Position numbers and translations under genes: made by a program. Shown here one piece after another: positions 17,483-26,815 of a stretch of DNA of 48,862 bases. Positions within the stretch are counted from its first letter, which is position 1. Each line of letters begins with the position of its first letter. Source of the DNA: Cytophagaceae bacterium SCN 52-12 (GTDB lineage Bacteria > Bacteroidota > Bacteroidia > Cytophagales > Spirosomataceae); the NCBI GenBank assembly GCA_001724175.1, contig MEDT01000046.1:10738-59599 (forward strand), read 5' to 3'. The notes under the pieces were generated by a model that was not told where the DNA came from, ran no database searches, and saw nothing but the letters and a program-made list of their open reading frames with translations.

Positions 17483-17537
17483 TCAGGTAATCAGAAAAGA
17501 ACAACTTGTCAGTATCAGGATAAACCGGAAAGCGACT

Positions 17538-17861
17538 ATGAAAGCATTTAAAATTTTCGCGCTTATATTGGTGATGGGAGCTTCCCAGGCGGGAGCTACC
17601 GGGTTTGCTTATAATATGAGCAAAGCTCAGCAGATGCTTAAGGCAAAAAAGGAGACGGTGGTAACGGGCAAGACGTTGAAATCTGAGACGATCATTAAAA
17701 AAAAGGAGAGGAAAGCTGAGTCCGGACGGGCATCGTATATAGAAAAGGATGTAGAATCGGATGCGGCCGGCGAACCCGTTTCCGAGAAAATGGTGAGTAC
17801 CTTTACGCAGTGGCTTTCGCAGGTGCTGGTGAAATTGCTGACCGCAGGTTTCGGCCTTTGA
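17538..17861 (+). CDS. small secreted basic protein of unknown function
   Basis: A 107-residue protein with a signal peptide (MKAFKIFALILVMGASQAGA). The mature part is Lys/Glu-rich (KAKKETVV, IIKKKERKAES) and probably mostly helical or disordered, and it ends in an amphipathic helix (TQWLSQVLVKLLTAGFGL) that could touch a membrane. The start is fixed by the promoter at 17451-17482. Its TGA stop abuts the stop codon of the convergent DUF5723 gene, forming TGATCA. I do not recognise a family. Confidence 0.65.
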   Translation: MKAFKIFALILVMGASQAGATGFAYNMSKAQQMLKAKKETVVTGKTLKSETIIKKKERKAESGRASYIEKDVESDAAGEPVSEKMVSTFTQWLSQVLVKLLTAGFGL

Positions 17862-19301
17862 TCAATCCCAGGAAGGCTTCCATTTGATTTTCTTGCGATA
17901 GTCGCGCGTTTTCAGGTGGAACAGCGACAAGCCGGCATACCCGTAGCCGCCCCGCGATTCTCCTTTGAATAACCCCAGGAAATTGCTGAATCCCAGGTGA
18001 AAAGGCCCGACTCTTCCGGTCAGGCCGACGGTTACTTTTTTCCTGCCCTCTATAAATGAGACCGGGAAGGAATAATCCGCGTCTTCATACTCCCATCGCG
18101 GCGCAATTGTGAGCACGTTCGGCATGGTGACCGAAAGAAGCGGATCTGCCGGCGCTGAATGAAGGTTTTGACTACGGGAAGCATAAACAAAGAAAGATTT
18201 GAACAATTGAAGGTCCGCTTCGAGATGGTACATTGCAGGAAGCATTCCTTTCCCTCTGAAAGTCCCGTCGGGCTCTCCTCCGAGCAGGGTCCTCATGCCT
18301 TCAGGGCCATAATTGGCGATGGTTTCCATTTCCTCCTGCATCATATTCCATTGAGCGGCTCCCCCGGAAAACCGGTCGGATGACGTCGTCTGGTAGCTGA
18401 TCTGTCCTATATCATTTACCGATGCCGCCAGTCTCAGCACATAGCCCGGCCGGGAATCACCTTCGTCATTCCTGTACCAGTATGAACCTATTTCATACGA
18501 AACCCCGGCGTCGAACCCCACGCCCTGCCCGTATTTTTGTTTATTAAGGAGATCCGAAAAGCCTGGTTTCATCACCGGGTTGGTGTAGCCGGCGCGATAG
18601 GAGAAGTCATGAAGCGTGACCTGGTTTTCTCCCGATGCCCCCACCGTTTCAAAGCTGTAGTCACCGACAGAACCTTCTATAAAGCTGGTTCTTCCACCGG
18701 TAAGGTATTTGATTGTAGCCCCGGCCCTGAACTTGTGCCCCGGTGTATCCAGAAGCTGGACACCGTACGACAAGGCTATTTCCGTGAAGCTGTGCTGCTT
18801 CAGGTGGAAAGGCCCCCAGCTTCCGCTCCCGCCGGATTCCTTAGGCGTATCGAGCCTTTTGGAATAGAGCATTTTTACGTCGGCCGGGATGCCGGCGCCC
18901 TGTACCACACCCCGCGACCGTACCTGCACCGCAAAACCGTGTATCTTGTTTACCGATAGCATGAATGAGGGGAGGTGGAACACGCTGCTTACCTGTATGG
19001 CATCTTCATTGGTCAGCGATCCCATCGTTCTAGACCTCCCGTAAAGCTGCTTCGAGGTTTTCGAAGCCAGGACCGGGTACAGCAGGGAGTTCCTTCCGAA
19101 GTAAAGGAAATACCGGTTGGAGATGGTACTGTTGATTGTCCCCACATTGAGCTGCCATTTGTAGCGCGATCCGCCGAGCACAGACGGGTTGTAGGTTGCG
19201 CGGTAGAGCCCGCCGTAATTGCTCGCGGAAAGGCCCGTCAGATCCTGCGCATATAATAAGGGAGATGCGATTACAGCAAGAAAAATGAAAAATAACCTCA
19301 C
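17862..19301 (-). CDS. DUF5723 family outer-membrane beta-barrel protein
   Basis: A 479-residue protein with a signal peptide (MRLFFIFLAVIASPLLYAQ), then the family start DLTGLSASNYGGLYRATYNPSVLGGSRYKW split over two strands. Alternating hydrophobic strands continue to the end (VTVGLTGRVGPFHLGFSN, GYGYAGLSLFHL). This fits DUF5723, a Bacteroidota outer-membrane barrel family related in style to PorV/PorQ-like proteins. Its ligand is not known. The recQ gene ends 8 nt upstream of its start on the same strand, so the two may be cotranscribed although their roles look unrelated. Confidence 0.85.
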   Translation of the reverse strand: MRLFFIFLAVIASPLLYAQDLTGLSASNYGGLYRATYNPSVLGGSRYKWQLNVGTINSTISNRYFLYFGRNSLLYPVLASKTSKQLYGRSRTMGSLTNEDAIQVSSVFHLPSFMLSVNKIHGFAVQVRSRGVVQGAGIPADVKMLYSKRLDTPKESGGSGSWGPFHLKQHSFTEIALSYGVQLLDTPGHKFRAGATIKYLTGGRTSFIEGSVGDYSFETVGASGENQVTLHDFSYRAGYTNPVMKPGFSDLLNKQKYGQGVGFDAGVSYEIGSYWYRNDEGDSRPGYVLRLAASVNDIGQISYQTTSSDRFSGGAAQWNMMQEEMETIANYGPEGMRTLLGGEPDGTFRGKGMLPAMYHLEADLQLFKSFFVYASRSQNLHSAPADPLLSVTMPNVLTIAPRWEYEDADYSFPVSFIEGRKKVTVGLTGRVGPFHLGFSNFLGLFKGESRGGYGYAGLSLFHLKTRDYRKKIKWKPSWD

Positions 19302-19309
19302 GGATAAGC

Positions 19310-21214
19310 CTAATTTAATTGGAGATTTCCCGACTGGTCATAGACCAGTATCTCGTTCTCTACCAGTGTATGCAATGCCTCGGCAAAAATGCTGACTTCC
19401 ATTTCCGGGAACAGGTCACGCAGGATATTGGGCGGCGCTTTCCCGTTTACCGATAAAAACGCGTGGATAATGTCTGAAACTGTTCCGGTATGCTGCCGCA
19501 CGTCTTTCTTTCGTTGCAGGCAATGATCGCAGATACCGCAATATGAGGCGTCTTTTTCGTCAAAATATTGCAGCAGCATGATCGACCGGCACTGCCCGGG
19601 ATGACTCGCATAGTGAACGACCGCTTCCGTTTTCGCAGTATCTTTTTCCTTCCTTTTTTTTACGGCTGCGGTCTGTATCGGCAGGCTGGAAGCGTCGTAT
19701 CTTTCAGTAAGAAGCTGGATCTGCGGTATATCCCTGCGTTTTTCATAATCGATGATATTCCTGGCAGCGAGGAACCCGAAGCCTTTGTACACTTCTTCAA
19801 CCGGGCATTTCAGCGATTTCGCCAGCGTTTCTTCCGATACATGCACGTAGGATGTGAATATCTCACCCCCGTAGAAGCGAAGCAGCCGTTTTATAAAAGG
19901 GTCATAATTAAAATTCCGGAGCTGGAAATCGTAAAGCGCTATTTTATCGACAAGCATTTTTACCCGTGAGGGACTGTCGAAGGCCTCATTGAGAAGGATA
20001 AATCCCTCCCGTTCCAGGAACCGGATCGCGTGGAAAGCTTCCATACGCGGCAGGTCATAGGTGGCGCAGAATTTGTCGAGGTCAAAGTCATAGCCTGCAA
20101 GATATCCTCCGCCTACCGGGATCTGGAAATAGTTGGCGAGCGCCTGGTATACCCTTTTTACGAAATCGGACGACGGATATTTCTGAAGAACGGCCGACCT
20201 GAGCTGCGTAAGGTCATGATCGTTATAAAGCGCGACCGCATAGGCTTTCAAGCCATCCCTGCCGGCTCTCCCCGCTTCCTGGTAATAGGCTTCCAGGCTT
20301 TCGGGCAGATCCCAGTGGATCACCATCCGCACATTCGCTTTATCGATCCCCATTCCGAAAGCGTTTGTAGCAACCATTACCCTGGTGCGGTCGGCTATCC
20401 ATTCCTGCTGCCTCCCCGATCTTTCCGGAGCTGCAAGGCCGGCATGATAGGAGGAAGCACGGATACCCTGCGTTGTAAGCCAGTTGGCGATCAAAGTCGT
20501 TCTTTTCCTGGTTTTAACGTAGATGATCGCGCTCCCTTCGACAGAGCCGAGCAACCTGAGCAGTTTCGTTTCTTTCGTCTCGGTTTTGAAGACAGAATAG
20601 GAAAGGTTGCTTCTTGCGAAGGTCTGCCTGAAAACATTGGCCCCGCGCATGGAGAGCTTGTCGAGTATATCTTCCTGCACTTCCGCCGTTGCCGTAGCAG
20701 TCAGCGCCATGACGGGCACGCCGGGCAGCAGCATCCTGAAATCAGGGATCTTAAGGTATGCCGGCCTGAAGTCGTAGCCCCATTGAGAAATGCAGTGCGC
20801 TTCATCGATTGCCAGCAGGCCGACATTCATTTTTTTGGCGCGTTCGATCATCAGGTCGGTGGCCAGCCTTTCAGGCGATACGTATAAAAATGAGATCCCG
20901 CCGTATATGCAGTTGTCAAGCACGATATCGATTTCCCGGCGCGTCATCCCGGTGTGTATGGCCGCGGCTTTTATGCCTCTTCTTTTCAGCTGGTCGACCT
21001 GGTCTTTCATGAGCGCGATAAGGGGCGTTACCACGACGCATATTTTACCCGTAGCGAGTGCGGGGACCTGGAAGCAGACAGATTTTCCTCCTCCCGTAGG
21101 AAGCAGCAAAAGCGTATCGTGCCCGGCCAGCACAGAACGTATCGCATCTTCCTGGCCGGGCCGGAAAGATGTGTACCCCCAGTACCTTTGCAGTATTTCG
21201 TGTATCTGAGCCAT
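19310..21214 (-). CDS. recQ: ATP-dependent DNA helicase RecQ (short form)
   Basis: A 634-residue superfamily 2 helicase that unwinds DNA 3' to 5' during recombination and repair. Motif 0 YTSFRPGQEDAI (residues 14-25), Walker A LLPTGGGKSV with Lys44, and the DEAH box AIDEAHCISQWGYDFRPAY (DEAH 137-140) are followed by the second RecA domain (MVATNAFGMGIDKANVR, YYQEAGRAGRDG). A four-cysteine zinc site (CRS, CGICDHC) follows. Only a short C-terminal domain remains and no HRDC domain is visible; full-length RecQ has 610-730 residues and many Bacteroidota carry a long and a short paralog. I use ATG 21214 rather than the TTG at 21238 because it lies directly before the conserved start. Confidence 0.93.
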   Translation of the reverse strand: MAQIHEILQRYWGYTSFRPGQEDAIRSVLAGHDTLLLLPTGGGKSVCFQVPALATGKICVVVTPLIALMKDQVDQLKRRGIKAAAIHTGMTRREIDIVLDNCIYGGISFLYVSPERLATDLMIERAKKMNVGLLAIDEAHCISQWGYDFRPAYLKIPDFRMLLPGVPVMALTATATAEVQEDILDKLSMRGANVFRQTFARSNLSYSVFKTETKETKLLRLLGSVEGSAIIYVKTRKRTTLIANWLTTQGIRASSYHAGLAAPERSGRQQEWIADRTRVMVATNAFGMGIDKANVRMVIHWDLPESLEAYYQEAGRAGRDGLKAYAVALYNDHDLTQLRSAVLQKYPSSDFVKRVYQALANYFQIPVGGGYLAGYDFDLDKFCATYDLPRMEAFHAIRFLEREGFILLNEAFDSPSRVKMLVDKIALYDFQLRNFNYDPFIKRLLRFYGGEIFTSYVHVSEETLAKSLKCPVEEVYKGFGFLAARNIIDYEKRRDIPQIQLLTERYDASSLPIQTAAVKKRKEKDTAKTEAVVHYASHPGQCRSIMLLQYFDEKDASYCGICDHCLQRKKDVRQHTGTVSDIIHAFLSVNGKAPPNILRDLFPEMEVSIFAEALHTLVENEILVYDQSGNLQLN

Positions 21215-21313
21215 TAATAGCGATCGAGCCGAAGTCAATATTACGCCAATTTCGGTTACTTTTAGCCATTATTTTCTCCTAACCCGGTGTCATGATCCGG
21301 TTAACAGTTAAGA

Positions 21314-22603
21314 ATGAAGGATTTCCTGAAGAGGACCGCAGTTGTGCTGCCTGCCGCACTACTTATTTTAGGATGTTCTGCGTCGAAAAAGGTGATGCGG
21401 GAGCTGCAGGACCTGGAAGATGAATACAAATATCATCTGGGAGTTTCTGTTTTGGATTTCGAAGAAGGCAGAAATCTTGTAAGCTGGCAGGATAGCAGGC
21501 ATTTCAATCCTGCATCCAATACAAAAGTATATACTTTGTTTGCCTGCCTGAATGCGCTTGGCGATTCGCTCCCGGGGCTTTCCTGCAGGATTTCGGGCGA
21601 TAGCGTGCTGTTTGAGGGAACAGGCGACCCCTCTTTCCTGCATCCGGAATTGCCTGAAAGCCATGCATTCAGGTTCCTGAGGGATTCGGGTAAGGTGATG
21701 GTGTATTACGGAGGTGACTACAGCGATGAACGATATGGGCCCGGCTGGGCGTGGGACGACTATAACGACTATTACCAGACGGAAAAATCGGCTTTCCCGG
21801 TATATGGAAATGTGCTTCGCCTGACAGGCGATTCGGTCAGCATCCTGCGGGCGGAGCCGTCTTTCTGGAATACCTCGCTGAGCGCTGACGGCTTGAAGCC
21901 GGGGATAATAAGAGATGAATTTCAGAATATTTTCCGGTTTTCGGGAAGGCCGCTGCCCGTGCAGCTAAGGCAGGATATCCCGGTCAGGGTTTCTGACGAG
22001 CTTACCTGCCGGCTTCTGAATTTCGCCATAGGGAAGGAGGTTGCCTATCGCCCGGGGCATGTACCGGGTAAGACTTCCGTTATCTACAGTGTCCCGGCAG
22101 ATACCGTTTACAAAAAGATGATGTATGAAAGCGATAACATGCTTGCCGAGCAGTTGTTGTATACCTATGCAGCAGGTAACGGGCTGGCCCTGAGCTCGGA
22201 GGGGGCGATAGAGCATGCGCTGGGGAAGCACTTCGCCGGGATGCCCGATTCGCTGGTCTGGCGGGACGGGTCCGGGCTTTCGAGGTACAATCTCTTTACC
22301 CCGCGTACGACGGTAGAGGTACTGAACCGGATGGCCAGCCGGTTTCCCCGCGAAAGGGTATTCTCCCTGTTTCCCAGGGCCGGGAAGACAGGCACGATAC
22401 AGTATCTTTTCCGGGACAGCCCGATAGAAATTTATGCGAAAAGCGGCAGCTTCAGCAACAACTATAACCTGAGCGGCTATTTGTACAGCAAAAAGGGGAA
22501 GCTATTGATTTTCAGTGTTATGCACAACAACTTCGCTTATCCCATACGTGATATGCAGAAAGTAACCGAGCGGATCCTGACGATGGTATATGAAAAATAC
22601 TGA
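21314..22603 (+). CDS. dacB: D-alanyl-D-alanine carboxypeptidase/endopeptidase, PBP4 family (S13)
   Basis: A 429-residue penicillin-binding protein predicted to be a lipoprotein (LPAALLILGCSASKK, Cys21). The three active-site motifs are present: SxxK as SNTK (Ser68 to Lys71), SxN as SDN (Ser273 to Asn275) and KTG as KSG (Lys376 to Gly378). It trims or cuts peptidoglycan peptides in the periplasm. The KSG variant is tolerated in this family. It is transcribed divergently from recQ and ends 8 nt before the convergent MORN-like gene. Confidence 0.9.
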   Translation: MKDFLKRTAVVLPAALLILGCSASKKVMRELQDLEDEYKYHLGVSVLDFEEGRNLVSWQDSRHFNPASNTKVYTLFACLNALGDSLPGLSCRISGDSVLFEGTGDPSFLHPELPESHAFRFLRDSGKVMVYYGGDYSDERYGPGWAWDDYNDYYQTEKSAFPVYGNVLRLTGDSVSILRAEPSFWNTSLSADGLKPGIIRDEFQNIFRFSGRPLPVQLRQDIPVRVSDELTCRLLNFAIGKEVAYRPGHVPGKTSVIYSVPADTVYKKMMYESDNMLAEQLLYTYAAGNGLALSSEGAIEHALGKHFAGMPDSLVWRDGSGLSRYNLFTPRTTVEVLNRMASRFPRERVFSLFPRAGKTGTIQYLFRDSPIEIYAKSGSFSNNYNLSGYLYSKKGKLLIFSVMHNNFAYPIRDMQKVTERILTMVYEKY

Positions 22604-22611
22604 CCCTGATC

Positions 22612-23592
22612 TTAATTCGTTTCACCCTGGGCCCGGGTATCTTTTGAGTAGTCGTAAAGGAGCGTCCCTTTCTCGTCCCATTCTTTGACCAGGAAAGGTT
22701 CAGATTCTTCCCAGCAGGTTTTGGCGTGCTGGGTTTCTGTTTTTCGCTGGTTCCGGTACTGGTAGTATTCGAACCAGCGGCCGATCTTTTTCCCTTTTTC
22801 GTATTTACCGATTTCTTTCGGTTGCCCACCTTCATAAAAGGACAGGTATTCGCCTTCTATAACGCCGTACTGGATGGGAATGATCTCTTTGATTTTTGTC
22901 TGCGCCTCATCATAATAGGTAATCTGTGATTCGGCGGGGAAGCCCTTATCCCAGGTAAGCTTATCGAGCAGCGTGTAATTTTTGTCGTATCTCACCCAGC
23001 GGCCATCCTGTGTACCTTTGTAGTAAAAGCCTTCTTCCACCAAATGGCCCGCCACGTATTTTTTGTAGGGCCCGTGAAGAAGGCGGGCGCTTTCCTTGTC
23101 CCTTATGAGCGAAGAGCTCAGTATCTTCTTTTTAAGATCATACCAGCGCGTTTGGGCGAGCCTTACATAAGGATTCAGCGGCTGCACGTCTTTCAATGTG
23201 TAAAAGACTTCTATGTTTGCCCGGTCGCCGCTTCCGTATTTTACCGAGCGCTCTTCCATTTGTATCCCTTTGTACTCAACCTTGGCGAGCTTTGCCGCCT
23301 TTTTCTTTTTTCTCTTTTCAGACCTGCGGCTTTTGAACTCTTTGACCTTCAGTCCCAGGTCGGGAATAGTTTCTCCTACGAGTGATGACAGCGTCTCTGT
23401 ACGGCCTTTCCCGCCCGGAAGCCCGACAGAGAGCTTCGGGTCTGCGGCTGCGTCAATGCCGAAATCGCCCAGCTTCTTTTGAAGGGAGTCGGCTTTGGAT
23501 ACAGGATTGTTTTTCCCGGCTTTTTCAGTCTGGGCCGGCACGATATGACTGCAGGCGCCTAACAAAAATGCTATCAGGAGAGGCTTATACAT
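22612..23592 (-). CDS. MORN/YwqK-like repeat lipoprotein
   Basis: A 326-residue protein with a signal peptide and lipobox (AFLLGAC). After a Lys-rich linker (SRRSEKRKKKKAAK) the C-terminal half carries repeated aromatic/glycine units of the MORN or YwqK type: HGPYKKYVAGHLVEEGFYYKG, QDGRWVRYDKN, IEGEYLSFYEGGQPKEIGKYEKGKKIGRWFEYY (each given in part). Such repeats occur in envelope proteins and in proteins labelled toxin-antitoxin YwqK-like, but there is no toxin partner here, so the name should be taken as fold only. Function unknown. Confidence 0.75.
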   Translation of the reverse strand: MYKPLLIAFLLGACSHIVPAQTEKAGKNNPVSKADSLQKKLGDFGIDAAADPKLSVGLPGGKGRTETLSSLVGETIPDLGLKVKEFKSRRSEKRKKKKAAKLAKVEYKGIQMEERSVKYGSGDRANIEVFYTLKDVQPLNPYVRLAQTRWYDLKKKILSSSLIRDKESARLLHGPYKKYVAGHLVEEGFYYKGTQDGRWVRYDKNYTLLDKLTWDKGFPAESQITYYDEAQTKIKEIIPIQYGVIEGEYLSFYEGGQPKEIGKYEKGKKIGRWFEYYQYRNQRKTETQHAKTCWEESEPFLVKEWDEKGTLLYDYSKDTRAQGETN

Positions 23593-23688
23593 GCTTGGGC
23601 AGGTAATTTGTCTTGAGTAAACGTTATTTTTGTGCTGCTTATTGCAGATTACGGTTACCGGGTTGTAAAGATAACAGATTAAAAATCA

Positions 23689-24630
23689 TTGGAAAAGGAA
23701 GCAAAAATCTATATAGCCGGTCACAGGGGAATGGTGGGATCAGCTATTCACCGCAAACTGGCGGCCGAGGGATTTGAAAACATCGTGGTAAGAAGCTCTG
23801 CAGAGCTTGACCTGAGAAACCAGGGAGCTGTGGCGGCTTTTTTCGGGGAGCAGAAACCCGACTATGTGTTTCTGGCGGCCGCGAAAGTAGGCGGGATCAT
23901 GGCCAATAATATTTACAGGGCGGAATTTCTGATGGATAACCTCCAGATACAGAATAACGTGATCGATTCGGCCCACAGGAACGGGGTTAAAAAGCTGCTT
24001 TTCCTGGGTTCTTCGTGCATCTATCCCAAGCTGGCCCCTCAGCCGCTCAGGGAGGAATACCTGCTGACGGGCCCGCTGGAGCCTACCAACGAGCCATATG
24101 CCATTGCCAAGATCGCAGGGATCAAGCTGTGCGAATCTTACCGCAGCCAGTACGGCGACAATTTTATCTCGGCCATGCCTACCAATCTTTATGGCCCCAA
24201 TGACAACTACGACCTCAACAACTCGCATGTCCTTCCTGCCATGATCAGGAAATTTCATGAAGCCCGGGAAGAAGGCAGGGCCGAAATGGAGCTTTGGGGA
24301 ACAGGCTCGCCTTTGAGGGAATTTCTCCATGTGGATGATCTTGCCGATGCGTGCTATTTCCTGATGCGGGAATACGATGGCCAGGAGCATGTCAATGTAG
24401 GCGTAGGAGAAGACCTCTCGATCCGCGAGCTGGCCGGGCTTATCAGGAAGGTGGTAGGTTATGAAGGAGAGATCAGGTGGAACACCGGGAAGCCCGACGG
24501 TACACCCAGGAAGCTGATGGACGTGAGTAAATTACATGCCTTGGGGTGGAAGCATGCCATCGGCCTGGAAGAAGGGATCAGATCGACCTACGCCGATTTC
24601 CTGGCAAAAAGGCAGGTTTACTCGCTTTGA
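23689..24630 (+). CDS. fcl: GDP-L-fucose synthase
   Basis: A 313-residue short-chain dehydrogenase that turns GDP-4-keto-6-deoxy-mannose into GDP-L-fucose with NADPH, for surface polysaccharides. The N-terminal dinucleotide motif [10 protein letters not shown] (residues 11-20), the catalytic GSSCIYPK region (Ser108/Cys110) and the pair Tyr137 and Lys141 in PYAIAK match the family. The length is normal. Translation must begin at a TTG (23689), because the next Met (Met15) lies inside the nucleotide-binding loop. No gmd gene is beside it here, so GDP-mannose dehydratase must lie elsewhere. Confidence 0.94.
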   Translation: MEKEAKIYIAGHRGMVGSAIHRKLAAEGFENIVVRSSAELDLRNQGAVAAFFGEQKPDYVFLAAAKVGGIMANNIYRAEFLMDNLQIQNNVIDSAHRNGVKKLLFLGSSCIYPKLAPQPLREEYLLTGPLEPTNEPYAIAKIAGIKLCESYRSQYGDNFISAMPTNLYGPNDNYDLNNSHVLPAMIRKFHEAREEGRAEMELWGTGSPLREFLHVDDLADACYFLMREYDGQEHVNVGVGEDLSIRELAGLIRKVVGYEGEIRWNTGKPDGTPRKLMDVSKLHALGWKHAIGLEEGIRSTYADFLAKRQVYSL

Positions 24631-24809
24631 CAAGCAGCAGACAGCCGGAATATACCGTCAGGCAGGCCCAGACCGGTAGGTGCGGGAGCGCATGTTGTAA
24701 TAAAGCATGTTTTTGTTGTCATTTGCCTGGTTTGCCTAATGATTAATAAGCGATTGGCCGGTTTTACCTACGATAATTTTTTTATTACCCCCGGTATCCT
24801 TATTATTTA

Positions 24810-24841
24810 TTGAGAATATTTGGCTTTTCTCTCTAATTTTG
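24810..24841 (+). promoter_or_regulatory. Bacteroidota-type promoter for the Lrp/AsnC gene
   Basis: TTG at 24810-24812, a 21-nt spacer and TAATTTTG at 24834-24841 match the -33/-7 consensus. Transcription would start near 24848, leaving a leader of about 34 nt before the ATG at 24882. Confidence 0.65.
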
Positions 24842-24881
24842 CGGCAAGTCAAATCGTTAAATAATTAGAGGATTTCTGAAC

Positions 24882-25355
24882 ATGTCCACCTTACTGAAAC
24901 TAGATCATATTGATAGAAAAGTTCTGGAAAAGCTCCAGTCGAATGCAAAGATCACGAATGCCCAGTTATCGAAAGATATCGGGCTGTCGCCTGCTCCTAC
25001 GCTTGAGCGTGTTAAGAAGCTGGAGCAGAGCGGGATAATCAAAAGCTACCATGCACATCTCGATCCGCAGAAAGTAGGGTTAGGGGTTACGACCTTTGTG
25101 CAGGTCACACTCGTAGGGCACAGGAAGTCGACTACTGAAAGCTTTGTAGAGAAAGTAGAACTTATCCCTGAAGTTATCGAATGTCATCACATAACCGGCG
25201 ACGGGGATTTCCTGCTGAAGGTAATCTCCAAAGATATCAGCAGCTACCAGAGCCTGATCCTGGAGAAGATCAATGAAATAGAAGAAGTAGCCAATACGCA
25301 TACCATGGTGATCCTGTCTACTTTCAAGGACAGCAAAGTATTGCCGATCCCCTGA
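24882..25355 (+). CDS. Lrp/AsnC family transcriptional regulator
   Basis: A 157-residue DNA-binding regulator. An N-terminal winged helix-turn-helix (DRKVLEKLQSNAKITNAQLSKDIGLSPAPTLERVKKLE, residues 11-48 in outline) is followed by a RAM/AsnC effector domain (ECHHITGDGDFLLKVI). Members bind amino acids and act as octamers on metabolic genes. It stands alone under its own promoter and may be autoregulated. The target genes cannot be read from the window. Confidence 0.92.
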   Translation: MSTLLKLDHIDRKVLEKLQSNAKITNAQLSKDIGLSPAPTLERVKKLEQSGIIKSYHAHLDPQKVGLGVTTFVQVTLVGHRKSTTESFVEKVELIPEVIECHHITGDGDFLLKVISKDISSYQSLILEKINEIEEVANTHTMVILSTFKDSKVLPIP

Positions 25356-25382
25356 GGAAGCGTCAGGATACGAGATCTCATT

Positions 25383-25408
25383 AACGCCGTCCCGCCAAGG
25401 GCGGCGTT
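25383..25408. terminator. terminator-like hairpin between convergent genes
   Basis: AACGCCG (25383-25389) pairs with CGGCGTT (25402-25408), with an inner CCC/GGG pairing. It lies between the Lrp gene and the convergent TPR gene and overlaps the stop codon of the latter. The T stretch after it is broken, so it is a weak intrinsic terminator at best. Confidence 0.4.
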
Positions 25409-26636
25409 ACTTCGTTTTTCTCTGCTTGCGGCGATCCTTTTTCAGGCTTTCGATGGCCTGCTTCGCTTCGGTGTACTGGCTGCTTTTTTTCGAGGCGGCG
25501 TCCATGGCCTCCTTATAGTAGCCGATGGCTTCTTCCGCCTTTTTTTCGCCCTGGGCTATTTTGCCGAGCCCGATGAGGGAAGAAATATAATACCCGGCCT
25601 TTGTATCGCCGGTTTGCCTGGAAAACCCGACGGCCTGGGTATAATATTCCCGGGCTGCTGCGAAATTCCGGAGGTGATGATAGTTGTAGTACCCGAGCAC
25701 ATAGGCCGCATTGCGCCCGCTCACCCCTTCGTAGCCGGTTTTTCCCAGGGAAATCTTGTTTAAAATGCGCTGCGCTGCTGCCTGGGCTTCGGAAGCCCTT
25801 CCTGCCACAAAGGCAGTCCGGCAATAATACCGTTCGAAATAAGGATTGTCCGGGTAAGTTTTGTTCATATACCTGGCCAGCTCCAAAGCTTTTTCATACT
25901 GGTCTTCCATGCTGTAGATCTGCAGCAGGAAATAGCGGGCTTCAGTCCGGGTGTAGAAGGCTTCGTTGGCTACTTCCTCCAGCTGCCTGATCCCGAGCTC
26001 TTTGTTCCCTTTCGGGAAAAACATCAGTATGGGCTTCAGCGCAGGGTATTCCCTGGGAATCCATTGCGCGTAATAATTATAGAGCCCGTCGCCAAAAAGG
26101 AGCTCGGGGCTCAGCTCGCCTTTTCCCTTGCATTCTTCCAGGTATTTCAGAGCATTTTTACCGGCAAAAGTCGCCTTTGTCCATTGTTTTCTTTCGGAAT
26201 GGAGCCGTCCCTTGAAGGCGTAGGAGGCCGCGAGGAAAAAAGCAGGCTCCACTTTGTTCCCTTTTTGGGAATAAAGCTTTTTACCCAGGTAGATGGCAGA
26301 ATCCAGGTGCATCAGCATCTGGTCGTCATAAAGAGTGACATCCGTGTTCGGCACTATTTTCCACCATTCGGCCAGCGCCAGCATAAAATGGGGCATAGGA
26401 TGGGACGGAAAGCGGTATTTCAGCCACCTGATTTCCCGGTCGGCCTCGTGAAAGCGGAAATTATAGAGCAGGTTAATAGCTTCGGTAGACTCGATTTCCA
26501 CGCTCGGGTTTTTCAAAACCATGTCGTAGTTTTTATCCAACTCCGCAGAAGAGTAGAGTTGTCCGTTTACCGGGTAACAGTTAAGAAAAATCATCATCCC
26601 CGGAAGGAAGCAAAAGCCTGCAAGCCGTTTGAGCAT
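25407..26636 (-). CDS. secreted tetratricopeptide-repeat protein
   Basis: A 409-residue protein with an N-terminal signal-like segment (residues about 5-25) and several TPR-type helix pairs, clearest at AYVLGYYNYHHLRNFAAAREYYTQA and GLGKIAQGEKKAEEAIGYYKEAMD near the C-terminus. The final KSLKKDRRKQRKTK-type tail is basic. TPR repeats mediate protein contacts; the partner is unknown. It is convergent with the Lrp gene and divergent from the beta-CASP gene. Confidence 0.8.
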   Translation of the reverse strand: MLKRLAGFCFLPGMMIFLNCYPVNGQLYSSAELDKNYDMVLKNPSVEIESTEAINLLYNFRFHEADREIRWLKYRFPSHPMPHFMLALAEWWKIVPNTDVTLYDDQMLMHLDSAIYLGKKLYSQKGNKVEPAFFLAASYAFKGRLHSERKQWTKATFAGKNALKYLEECKGKGELSPELLFGDGLYNYYAQWIPREYPALKPILMFFPKGNKELGIRQLEEVANEAFYTRTEARYFLLQIYSMEDQYEKALELARYMNKTYPDNPYFERYYCRTAFVAGRASEAQAAAQRILNKISLGKTGYEGVSGRNAAYVLGYYNYHHLRNFAAAREYYTQAVGFSRQTGDTKAGYYISSLIGLGKIAQGEKKAEEAIGYYKEAMDAASKKSSQYTEAKQAIESLKKDRRKQRKTK

Positions 26637-26815
26637 GGGGTCGAATTTAGCAGTTTTTCTTGATTCTTTTCTTTAATACTTATCTTGCAACCTGCTTCTG
26701 AAGGCCGGGCGGATGTCCGGCCCCGCCGCATCCGCGGCAGGAGGCTTATTGACAGAAACCCGATACGACCTGTATTCTAAATGGTTATTATTAAAACGTA
26801 CAAATCTTCTATATC

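Noticed and set aside
22612-23592. YwqK antitoxin of a toxin-antitoxin pair
   Set aside because: Only the MORN-like repeat fold matches; there is a lipobox and no toxin gene nearby.
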